Positions 45,656 to 56,230 of a DNA stretch of 64,000 bases are shown one piece after another. The translations under genes were made by a program, and so were the position numbers. The DNA is taken from contig CM044321.1 in assembly GCA_024291935.2 (NCBI GenBank), positions 64,474,985-64,538,984 on the forward strand, written 5' to 3'. Each line of letters starts with the position of its first letter. Positions within the stretch are counted from its first letter, which is position 1. The notes below the pieces were generated by a model. The model saw only the letters and a list, made by a program, of their open reading frames with translations, was not told the DNA's origin and searched no databases. This DNA comes from Okapia johnstoni. Taxonomy: Eukaryota > Chordata > Mammalia > Artiodactyla > Giraffidae.

Positions 45656-47694
45656 CTGTTCTATTTCCTCATCTCCTCTAAGTAAGGCTATTTAAAGTTT
45701 ATACACTGATTAGACATAGCTTGCTTTTGACTGACATTATTTTAACTTCTGACTTTAAACAATATATCACAGTTTCTTTGATTCCCAACTGTGACAGATC
45801 TTAAAAATTCTACCAGTCATCTAAACTCTCGTTTTAATGCCACCTAATTCACCTAACACAGGCAGTCTTCCTAGGTGGGCAGTTTTGATCAATGCTTACT
45901 TATGCTTCTATAAGCTGTCTAAACTTCTCTTCTATTGAATTCTCTTAGCTATTAAAATCTCCCTGAATCTGTAAGGTACTGCTATGTACAATCGCTTACA
46001 AGGAGGTGTACATCCTGCCAGCATTAATGTGTTTAAGGACATAGGGCAAAGCAGCTACATTATGCATCAGTATCTGCTGGTCCCCAGATTATAGAAATGC
46101 AGATGGCACAAGAGAATCATGTGCTAAGACACATTGTTCATACCAGATTGATTACTCATTTGTTTCTAGTACAAGTTCAAACTTGAAATACAGTTCATAA
46201 AAGTCTAAACTAGGGACTAAACCAAAGTTTCCTCTGTTGCCAAAGTTAAGCATTTTCATTTTTCATTTTCAATTTACTTTAACTTACGAATTTTTAGTTC
46301 ATATTAAAAATGGAGATTTATTATTAAAGTGGATTTTATTAATAACTATAACACTTTTAAAAATGTAAGCCTATTACAAAATTAAGATGAATAGAGAGTG
46401 AATGAGAAAGGAATAATGCCTTACTTCCAGGCTTATGAAAGAGTGGTAATAACAATTCAGTTATTTTCTCCATTAATTCATTCATTATACATATCATTGA
46501 CCATTTTTATATGTAGTAATGTTTTCTGAAATATATAATTTACCTCCCGAAAGATATTATGCTACAGTAAAATAACAACAAAATTATTCACTCCAATATC
46601 CACTTAGTACCTTTTCCTCCTTTAATGTTTCCTGTACCTCTGACTCTAAATAAGAGCTAACCCATGTGATGCTTTAAATATGTGTTAAAGAAAATAGAAT
46701 TACATGATTTGCTTTGAATATTAAGATTAGAAAGGACAGTACAAAAAAGGGAACTTGCAACAACATTTTCATCATCTCTAATAAAACCTGTGGTCCTTGA
46801 CCTCTTTTTAAGAAAGCTTTGAGTTAATGGGATAAAGAAGTCATCATGAAGAGAGTCTATGGGCTTCTGGTATCGTGACCACTATAGAAAAACCTTGTTA
46901 TCATGTCACTAGAGTTTCAGTACTAAATGACAAATACCCTGGCCAGTACACCCATAAGATGTTTCCCTTCACATTCATCACCCAGAGGTACTATATTGCT
47001 TGTTTCCTTTTCTCTAGTGCCCTGTGACCTCGTTTTAACATTCAGTATCATATGACATGAATGCCTATTATATCTGTCATGGCTAAAGAATAATTGCTTT
47101 CCCCCTCCCACTTCTCATCAATTTGATTTTACAACTGAGCATTATATATAGCATTATATATAATTATACATAGAAGAATACAATTAAAAAAGACAAGAAA
47201 CAAACTACTCTTATGAATATAAAGTAACACTACTATAATAATTAGTCAAATAAACTAGTTTGGAAGGGGTGGAAAATTTCATTAAGGATCAAGACGATTA
47301 CATTTTTTCTTCCCATGAATTCCAGTTCTGATGTTGTAGCACCACAGGCAGGTCATGACCTCTCAAGACTTATTTTCTTATCTGGTAAAATTGAGTTTCC
47401 TTCACATCCAGGTCTAATCTTTCACTAGGCATTAAAGATCTTCCTTGATTGAATCTGAACTCTCTCTTGCAGTCTTATCTTTAACTACTAACAGTCTTAT
47501 ACTTTATTCTGGATCATTTAATGTAATGAAACAAGCCTGGCTTTTTCAATCCTATGCTATTTCTTGGGACTGCAAAGGATGAACATTCACCCATTTCTTT
47601 ATAAAATACACAATCTAATTAATTCTTCACTTAACTGTTATTAAATATTGCTTTATGTTAACATTACAATTACCTAGGAATCAGTATGATCTCA
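45656..47694. other. Intronic sequence, nothing recognised
   Basis: About 2 kb of AT-rich sequence. A TATA-rich run is at about 47140-47170. No recognised repeat or exon. Confidence 0.45.
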
Positions 47695-47825
47695 CAAACT
47701 AGATTACAGCTCCTTGGAGCTGAGACTGAGTCTTACATATCTTTGTATTCCACACAGTACATAGCACAGTGGCCTGTGTGTCATATCATTGGATAGTTGT
47801 TTAACATTTATTAATTTGGATGGAA
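47695..47825 (+). mobile_element. L2 LINE 3'-end relic
   Basis: CTAGATTACAGCTCCTTGGA, GCTGAGACTGAGTCTTACAT, ATCTTTGTATTCCACACAGT, ACATAGCACAGTGGCCTGTG and TTTAACATTTATTAATTTGG follow the sense L2 3' end phrase by phrase. Confidence 0.8.
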
Positions 47826-48019
47826 GAATGTATATATTCTCCCAAATGACGTATTAAATCTATGTACTAGCACACTGCCAGAGGTCATGCACTTAAACTC
47901 TTGAGAAGTTGCTGGTCTGAAAAGTCATTAACCAGCTTAACAATCACCCTTTGGTATATCAGCTTAACACTATAATACCAATCAACTGAATCACTACATT
48001 AATAGAAAAAAAGAATAAA

Positions 48020-48490
48020 AATCATATGGGCACTATGATAAATCAGGAAAAATCACTGACAAAATTATTTACCTATCAGGATAAAAAGTTTTTAACAAAC
48101 CAGTATGGGAAGGTAAGGGAAAAGAAGTTCCTTTTACTTGATAAAGAATATTTACAAAAAGCAAACAACGCACCCTATGGCAAATATTACAATTATGGCA
48201 AAATATTTAAAGCCTTTCCCTTGCCATTAAGAATGAGACCAGTATGTCCACTATCACACTTCAATTCATTCAACACTGTACCGGAGTTCCTAGGCACTGT
48301 AATAAAGTAAAACAAACTAAAAGGTATGAATTCGGGAAAATGCAGACCAAGACTATAATTCAGTACATTTTACTTCTACCTGAATGTTCAAAATGAAAAA
48401 GACAGAAAATGCCAAGTGTTGGAGAGAATGCAGAACAACTGAAAACTTTGGCAAACTGTTAAAGCAGTAAAGCTAAACATAAGACTATAC
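48020..48490 (+). mobile_element. L1 ORF2 end and 3' region, decayed
   Basis: ATAAAGAATATTTACAAAAA, CATTCAACACTGTACCGGAG, TTCCTAGGCACTGTAATAAA, AATGCCAAGTGTTGGAGAGA and AACTGAAAACTTTGGCAAAC are L1 ORF2-terminal and 3' UTR phrases. The 94-codon frame 48026-48310 is a remnant of the reverse-transcriptase C-terminal region without active motifs. Confidence 0.82.
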
Positions 48491-48702
48491 TTGTTGTTTA
48501 GTCTCTAAGTCATATATATCCAACTCTTTTGTGGCCCCATGGACTGTAGCCCATCAGGCTCCTCTGCCCATGGGATTTCCCAAGCAAGAATACTGCAGTG
48601 GGTTGCCATTTCCTATTCCAGGGGATCTTCCAGACCCAGGGATTGAACCTGTGATTCATGCTTTGCAGGCGGATTCTTTACCGCTGAGCCACTGGGAAAG
48701 GC
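48491..48702 (-). mobile_element. Bov-tA SINE nested in L1, reverse orientation
   Basis: TTGTTGTTTAGTCTCTAAGT to the antisense head TTTACCGCTGAGCCACTGGG. L1 sequence stops before it and resumes after it. Confidence 0.9.
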
Positions 48703-48914
48703 AAGCTGATATTATCACGTGGCAATTCCAATTCCAGGTACATGCCTACCAGAAATATATTTGTTTGTCAAAAAATAATGGAATCAGAAACAAACATATA
48801 AAAATGTTCATAGCAACACTATTCATAACAGTCACCATCTGTGTAATTCATAAATAAGTTCAGGTATATTCACAAATGGACAGACTACTATGCAGCGATG
48901 AGAATAACCAATTA
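48703..48914 (+). mobile_element. L1 3' UTR, continued
   Basis: GGCAATTCCAATTCCAGGTA, AATGTTCATAGCAACACTAT, TCATAACAGTCACCATCTGT and ATGGACAGACTACTATGCAG continue the typical L1 3' region. Confidence 0.8.
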
Positions 48915-49125
48915 TACGCACACATGTATCTATTATTTTTCAAATTCTTTTCCCCTTTAGATTGTTTTATAATATTAAGCACAATTCCCTGTGCTATATA
49001 GTAGGTCTTTGTTGGTTTTCCAGTTTAATTGCACAGACAGCTTTAGTTTTTGAAAATTCATTGATACTATTCATTACGATACATGCACTTTTCCTATGTT
49101 ATATTTTAAAGTTAAAAAAATTGCT
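48915..49125. mobile_element. Two L1 3'-end pieces in opposite orientation
   Basis: About 48920-49025 (TTTTTCAAATTCTTTTCCCC, ACAATTCCCTGTGCTATATA, GTAGGTCTTTGTTGG) is an antisense L1 3' end. About 49050-49125 (TGAAAATTCATTGATACTAT, ATACATGCACTTTTCCTATG, TTATATTTTAAAG) is a sense L1 3' end, probably the end of the element interrupted at its left. Confidence 0.6.
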
Positions 49126-49182
49126 AATTATTTTAATGCCTTTTGTTTGCTTTCTTCTTTTCTGCTACAGTAATTTGTGGTC

Positions 49183-49742
49183 CATAACATTTCTGTCCTT
49201 TATTGTGCCCATCTTTGCATGAAATGTTTCCTTGGTAACTCTAATTTTCTTGAAGGGATCTCTAGTCTTTCTCATTCTATTGTTTTCCTCTATTTCTCTG
49301 CATCAATCACTGATAAAGGCTTCCCTATCTCTCCTTGCTATTCTCTGGAACTCTGCATTCAGATTCTTATATCTTTCCTTTTCTCTTTTGCCTTTAGCTT
49401 CTCTTGTTTTCTCAGCTATTTGTAAGGCCTCCTCAGACAACCATTTAGCCTTTTTGCATTTCTTTTACTTAGTGATGTTCTTGATCACTGCCTCTGGTAC
49501 AATGTCATGAACCTCTCTCTGTCCACAGTTCTTCAAGGACTCTGTCTATCAGATCTAATTCCTGAAATTTATTTGTCAATCCCACTGTAAAATAAGAAGG
49601 GATTTGATTTAGGTCATACTTGAATGGTCTAGTGGTTTTCCCTACTTTCTTCAATTTAAGTCTGAAATTTGCAATAAGGAGTTCATGATCTGAGCCACAG
49701 TCTGCTCCCGGTCTTGTTTTTGCTGACTGTATAGAGCTTCTT
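49183..49742 (-). mobile_element. BovB middle region, inverted 5' segment
   Basis: The minus strand runs from GAAGCTCTATACAGTCAGCA at 49742, through SDHELLIANFRLKLKKVGKT and the lysine-rich linker, to GGACAGAAATGTTATGGACC at about 49185. It holds the endonuclease end and the spacer before the reverse transcriptase. It abuts the sense segment head to head. Confidence 0.9.
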
Positions 49743-51407
49743 TTCATGCAAAGATGGGCACAATAAATGACAGAAATGGTATGGACCTAGCACAAACAGA
49801 AGACATATAGAAAAGATGGCAAGAATACATAGAAGAATTATACAAAAACATCTCCATGACCCAGATAACCACGATGGTGTGATCACCCACCTAGAGTCAG
49901 ACATCCTGGAATGTGAAGTCAAGTGGGTGTTAGGAAGCATCACTACAAACAAAGCTAGTGGAGGTGATGGAATTCCAGTTGAGCTATTTCAAATCCTAAA
50001 AGATGATGCTGTGAAAGTGCTTCGCTCAATATGCCAGCAAATTTGGAAAACTCAGCAGTGGCCACAGGACTGGAAAAGGTCAGCTTTTATTCCAATCCCA
50101 AAGAAAGGCAATGCCAAAGAATGCTCAAACTACCACACAACTGCACTAATCTCACATGCTAGTAAAGTATTGTTCCAAATTCTCCAAACCAGGCTTCAAC
50201 AGTATGTGAATCATGAACTTCCAGATGTTCAAGCTGGATTTAGAAAAGAGAGAGGAACCAGAGATCAAATTGCCAGCATCCGTTAGATCATCAGAAAAGC
50301 ATGAGAGTTCCAGAAAAACATCTACCTCTTCTTTATTGACTAAACTAAAGCCTTTGACTGTGTAGAGCACAACAAACTGTGGAAAAGAGACGGGAATACA
50401 AGACCACCTGACCTGCCTCCTGAGAATCTGTATGCAGGTCAAGAAGCAACAGTTAAGAACTGGACGTGGAACAACAGACTGCTTTCAAATTGGGAAATGA
50501 GTATGTCAAGGCTGTATATTGTCACCCTGCTTATTTAACTGGTATGCAGAGTACATCATGCAAAATGCCAGGCTGGATGAAGCACAAGCTGGGATCAAGA
50601 TTGCCAGGAGATATATCAATAACCTCAGATACGCAGATGACACTACCCTTATGGCAGAAAGCAAAGAAGAACTAAAGAGCCTCTTGATGAAAGTGAAAGA
50701 GCAGAGTGAGAAAGTTGGCTTAAAACCCAACATTCAGAAAACTAAGATCATGGCATCCAGTCCCATCACTTCACGGCAAATAGATGGGGAAACAATGGAA
50801 ACAGTGTCAGACTTTATTTTCTTGGGCTCGAAAATCACTGCAGATGGTTACTGCAGCCATGAAATTAAAACACGCTTGCTCCTTGAAGAAAAGCTATGAC
50901 CAACCTAGACAGCATATAAAAAGTAAAGACATTACTTTGGCAACAAAGGTCCGTCTAGTCAAAGCTATGCTTTTTCCAGTATTCACTTATGGATGTGAGA
51001 GTTGGATTATAAAGAAAGCTGAGTGCCGAAGAACTGATGCTTTTGAAGTGTGGTGTTGGAAAAGACTGTTGAGAGTCCCTTGGACTGCAAGGAGATGAAA
51101 CTAGTCAATACTAAAGGAAATCAGTCCTGAACATTCATTGGAAAGACTGATGCTGAAGATGAAACTTCAATACTTTGGCCACCTGATGCGAAGAGTTGAC
51201 TCATTGGAAAAGACCTTGATGCTGGGAAAGATTGAAGGCAAGAGGAAGCGACGACAGAGGATGAGATGGCTGGATGGCATCACCGATTCATTGGACATGA
51301 GTTTGAGCAAGCTCCAGGAGTTGGTAATGGACAGGGAAGCCTGGTGTGCTGCAGTCCATGGGGTCACAAAGGTCAGACATGACTGAGTGACTGAACTGAA
51401 CTGAACC
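49743..51407 (+). pseudogene. BovB reverse-transcriptase and 3' end, sense segment of the same insertion
   Basis: Starts with CATGCAAAGATGGGCACAAT and proceeds through [35 protein letters not shown] and motif C YADD (about 50625-50650) to the (ACTGA)n tail at about 51385-51407. A TAG at 50284-50286 replaces the Trp codon of the IRWII motif, TAA at 50341-50343 follows motif A's FFID, and bases are missing near 50380. Frames resume at 50519-50899, 50784-51098 and 51138-51386. It is dead. Confidence 0.92.
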
Positions 51408-51855
51408 AGTGGTTCATTTCACTGCTTACTCGAAATTTAAATCTATCAATTTTATTTACCTATAATTAAAATGCTAAAACCCTGACCTTACTTGCAGTCT
51501 TACGAATACACAAGCCAAAATTACAAAAGTAACTTTACAAGTGGAGGATGTTAAATGGCCATCCAGTGTCATGATATAGTTTAAACATATCAGGGAATCT
51601 CAAAAACATACATAGAATGATCAATAACATTTCCTAGAATTCGACCACAGACATTCATTTTTGTTAGTTATGAACAGTTTTCTGTCCCTTAGTTTCCACT
51701 AGCAAAACAGACTTAATCTTATGAAGGAGAGAGGTTTTTTTAAGGTTTGTTTTCCAGAGGCCATGTCAGTAACCTGGGCCAAAGAGACTTCTAACAGCAG
51801 GGAACTCCAAAATACAAAGTTGGATGAAACAAAACTAGTTTTAGTTGAATTTGTA
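51408..51855. other. Intronic sequence, nothing recognised
   Basis: About 450 bp between two plus-strand BovB copies. No repeat or conserved frame is seen. Confidence 0.4.
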
Positions 51856-51859
51856 TAGG

Positions 51860-52195
51860 TCTAGCAAGAAGATACAACCAGTCCATCCTAAAGGAGATCA
51901 GTCCTGGGCGTTCAATGGAAGGACTGATGTTGAAGCTGAAACTCCAATACTTTGGCCACCCGATGCGAAGAGCTGACTCATTGGAAAAGACCCTGATGCT
52001 GGGAAGGATTGAGGGCAGGAGGAAAAGGGGACTACAGAGGATGAGATGGCTGGATGGCATCACCAACTCGATGGACATGGGTTTGGGTAGACTCCAGGAG
52101 CTGGTGATGGACAGGGAGGCCTGGCGTGCTGCGATTCATGGGGTCGCAAAGAGTCGGACGCTACTGAGCGACTGAACTGACTGACTGACTGAGTC
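51860..52195 (+). mobile_element. BovB 3' end, short 5'-truncated copy
   Basis: From CAAGAAGATACAACCAGTCC to [34 protein letters not shown] and [19 protein letters not shown], ending in ACTGAACTGACTGACTGACTG at about 52170-52190. Flanks GTCTAG and GTCCTAG may be a decayed target-site duplication. Confidence 0.9.
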
Positions 52196-54978
52196 CTAGA
52201 CACATACATACATACACACAAGCACATTTCTCATTCTGTATATCTAAATTCCCTTTCCCCAAGACAGTAAGATTCAATGATACATCAATTCAATTGTGAT
52301 ATAAACCATCAAAATTGTCATTATTATTGACATGGTATCAATATATCAATTCAATTTTGTTCTTCTAATCCTAAAGCTACAGTATGATGGTTTTTTAGAA
52401 AGGTATTTTGATAGAGCACTATCTCCTCTAAGCCACTATCATAAAGTGATTAGTAAAAAGCTTGGTAAAAACCAGAGTAAGAATAAAAGATTTCAATGAA
52501 AAGACCCAAATCTGTGTTTTGTTTTTGATAGGGAATGAAATTGTATATCTGTGTGTATGTTTGCTGGTTGTTTTTTTTTTTTTACCCTGCTGTTTTGATT
52601 AGATAAATGAAAGACAGGTATCACAGAGGTCATAAAGAACTGCACTGGCGGAAAGCATAAGAATTTAAGTGAAGTTACTGTGAAGGTAGAAGGCAAATGC
52701 CTTCCAAGCGCTGGGCCAAGAAAGCAATTTAAAATCAGTCTGAGACAACTGGAAGGTTAAATATCTGGGATGGATAAGTAACCATCACTGGGCTCTGAGC
52801 TAGAGGCTTATTCATTGGAAGAGGTAAATTTTAACAAGGTTATGATATGAGAGATGGCACCTTGCTGCTTCATGACAGTTCAGATGTAAAAGCTTGGAAG
52901 CATTTGCACTGAGGGAAATTAACCATCAAAATTATAGGGAATAGAGATTTCCACTGTAGAAGAAAAGGATATCCTGTCAAACCCTAATCCCCACAGGACA
53001 GTTTCTTCTTATTACCAGCCTCATCAGTTTAACCTAAATGGACCTTTTAGTTCTTCACTGGCAGGGGATTAGATTTTGCCATTTGTCTTCCCCTACAATC
53101 ACAGATCAGTACTTAAGAAGCTTCCTCCTCTACCTAGCATTTCACCATCTCTGCTACTGGTCCTTGCTGCTAATTAGCTGATACTCTTTTTGATCAACAT
53201 CAACAGTCCTACCATCACTGTAGATCACTTCCATAGTTGGTAGGAAAATCTGTCTCTTCTCTTAATCTATGTTGAGTTAAAATATAACCCTCTCCCTGCC
53301 AAAAAACATCCAAAACCAAACCAAACAGCTCAACCCCAACCTGCCAACAAACAAAACATCTCACAGCAGATACTCAGTTCTTATCAGTGCTTTCCCTATT
53401 GCTTTATTCTTTAAGGAAATATGAAACAAAGGGTATCTGATAGTCATAGCCTTTTCATTCCCATAGAATTTGTCCTCTCACTGGGAAGCAAGGGCACATA
53501 AACATTTACTAGGATGAAATGCTGGACAGGGGCCTCAATACAGGAGATCTCCAGCCTGCTCAGTTGGGAACACCACCGTTAAAGCTAAGCAGACTTATCA
53601 CAACTTATCTCCCTTTATTGGAGCATGTGCCCACAACTTCACAACCCTTTTTCCTAACTATTCCACTACTCTTAATCTCCCTCTCCTTCAACAGTCTCAC
53701 CATCCGGAAGGGAGGAACACTCCATTCCTTCTGTCATCAGTCTCCCCTCAAGACTGCTGCCTCCTGGAGACCATTCCTCAGTTCTTGCATAATTCTAGAC
53801 AACTGGGATAATTTACAGAATGAATGAAAAGAAGGGGGAAAAAAAAGAACAGTGAACTAAAGGACATGTGCGACAGCAAAAGACTTGCCTTTATTCTAAA
53901 ATAAGAGTTGCCTCGTGCAAATCTGCATTTTATGAATAACAGTAACACTATAATTATATTGTCATTAAAGTGATGGAAGTTCTAAATAAGGAAAAAATTC
54001 AGGCTTATAAAAATGTTTACAGACACTTCAAACACAGTAGGGAAATGAAATTTAACTAAATTTTAAATGAGAGGAACAACATTTTTAAAAACTGATGCAG
54101 GTTTCTCTGGAATGATTGCAACATTCAAATATAGCAGCCATATCAATGAACAAATGCCAGACAGCAACTTCATAATGCTTAAGGGCTCTGTGCTTTATAG
54201 CAGAATCCATAATGGAAAAGCTAATGTAGCATTGAATAAAAGTTAGCTGCTCAGCTGCTGCAGTAAAACCTCTAGATCATGGAAATAATGGGCCATTCCC
54301 CCCCCTATTATTGACCAAAAACAACAGTTTAAAAAACAAAAGGAAATTTTTTTAAAAGTAACAACAACATCAAAGATTTATGACATACTACCCAGTGAGT
54401 CCCTGACAAATCATATGATAGTTAGGTTTCCCCTCAAAACACTTTAAAGGTAAAAAATATTTAACAAAGAAGTGTTATCTTTCAAATATTCAAGAATCAA
54501 CAATTTATTAAGTAACTGAAAACAGCAAAAATATCATTCATATTAAACTACAAATTAAAAAATTAGGAAATATGCCTAACATTTTTCCTAAACATTAGGC
54601 CTAAATACATTAACTTTAGTAATTTTTAAAAAGCTGCCTCAAAATTTTAAAACCAAAGGCTGAATTTCTGACTTTACAGTATAGTTGGTGATATTTTTTT
54701 CTTAGAAAAACTTTACTAATGAACAATTCTCTCCAAAGGTTTATTTAGGAAGGTTATTTCTACTAAATATTCTATATGTATAAAAATATGCATACCATCA
54801 TGTATTTCTATATATTTGTAAAAATATAACGCCAATTACTAAATACTTTCATTTAGATGACAGTGAGAAGTATAAAAGAAAACCATAAGGTAAATTATTA
54901 GAAATCAGACTGGTAAAGATATGTTTAAGTGTCTGTTAATATTGTGGGCTTAAAATATTAATTTATTTAATAAACACT
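52196..54978. other. Intronic sequence free of recognised young repeats
   Basis: About 2.8 kb. Short ACAT/CA-rich run at about 52200-52225 and T run at about 52570-52583. The 102-codon frame at 53519-53827 has no resemblance to a known family and no splice context. Confidence 0.45.
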
Positions 54979-55271
54979 AGATAAAATGCAATGGCACCCC
55001 ACTCCAGTACTCTTGCCTGGAAAATCCTATGGACGGAGGAGCCTGGTAGGCTACAGTCCATGGGGTCGCTAAGAGTCGGACACGACTGAGCAACTTCACT
55101 TTCACTTTTCTCTTTCATGCACTGGAGAAGGAAATGGCAACCCACTCCAGTTTTCTTGCCTGGAGAATCCCAGGGACAGTGGAGCCTGGTGGGCTGCCGT
55201 CTACGGGGTCGCACAGAGTCGGACACGACTGAAGCGACTTAGCAGCAGCAGCAGCAGTAGCAGATAAAATG
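54979..55271 (+). mobile_element. BovA2 dimeric SINE with 10-bp target-site duplication
   Basis: AGATAAAATG is exact at 54979-54988 and 55262-55271, so the insertion is about 54989-55261. The first monomer lacks its first few bases (starts GCAATGGCACCCC). The linker is TTCACTTTCACTTTTCTCTT, the second monomer is complete, and the tail is AGCAGCAGCAGCAGCAGTAG. Confidence 0.95.
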
Positions 55272-55296
55272 TTGCAGGACAGTGTAGAATAGGAAT

Positions 55297-55487
55297 AGTG
55301 CACGTGTGCTCAGTCATGTCCGACTCTTTCCAACTCCATGGACTGTAGCCTGCCATGCTCCTCTGTCCATGGCATTGTCCAGGCAATAATACTGGAGTGG
55401 CTTGTCATTTCCTACTCCAGGGGATCTTCTGGACCCAGGGATCAAATCCATGTCTCTTGTGTCTCCTGTACTGGCAGGCAGATGCAG
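55297..55487 (-). mobile_element. Bov-tA SINE, reverse orientation
   Basis: GTGTGCTCAGTCATGTCCGA, CTGTCCATGGCATTGTCCAG, CTACTCCAGGGGATCTTCTG and TCCTGTACTGGCAGGCAGAT. The outer end of the tRNA-like head is missing. Confidence 0.87.
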
Positions 55488-56034
55488 TAGGATATTGTTT
55501 TCTAATTTATCTAATTTATGTTCCACAATTATATGAAGTAGTTATTGTATTGTATTTTATAAATGAAAAATATTGAAGCTTGGAGAATTTAGGACATTTA
55601 TCGAAGTTACACAAATCTTAAGCTCTGGAGATAAAAGTCTGAATTCAAGTCTGAGTCCAAACCTCAAAAGTAATACTATCTACATAATTATTTAATTAAT
55701 ACTTATAAAGCAATAATTTAATGAACTTAAATTTTAATTTATCAATTTAGTTTATTTTTCTTATGTTCAAAGTTTACCAAATGATGCACTGAAAATTAGA
55801 ATTCTGTTAAACACATAAAATATTGTAGTTAATATATTCAAAATATTCTGAATTATAGTATTGCTCATTCTTTCTATACTGCAAGGTAAAAAAAGAAAGA
55901 GGTGGAGGCTGAAGTAAAGTCCTTATTTCATTCTTTATCCAAACTTAATAATTTCTGAAACATTAGCAAATAAACCTAAATAATATTATTATTATTTATT
56001 GAGTACATTTGGTAATATTTCAGAATCCTTTTGA
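55488..56034. other. Intronic sequence, nothing recognised
   Basis: AT-rich sequence. No repeat family or conserved frame. Confidence 0.4.
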
Positions 56035-56230
56035 ACTTCTGCATTCATTCATTCTTTCATTCAATTACCTCCTTACTTACTCAGCAATATTTATTTACAG
56101 ACCGCCTCTTATATGTCAGGTACTCTGATACATACAAAGAACTTTGGCTCCTGAGGAACTTGGGGTTTGGGCAGTAAAGTAAAAAGATAAATATACACGT
56201 ATGGCAGGGATATAAACCAAGTAAAAATGT
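56035..56230 (-). mobile_element. L2 LINE 3'-end relic, reverse orientation
   Basis: GCATTCATTCATTCTTTCAT, CAGCAATATTTATTTACAGA, TATGTCAGGTACTCTGATAC and CTCCTGAGGAACTTGGGG parallel the antisense L2 3' end. Confidence 0.7.

Noticed and set aside
53519..53827. 102-codon plus-strand frame
   Set aside because: No family resemblance or splice context; composition is leucine/serine/threonine-rich as expected from non-coding sequence.
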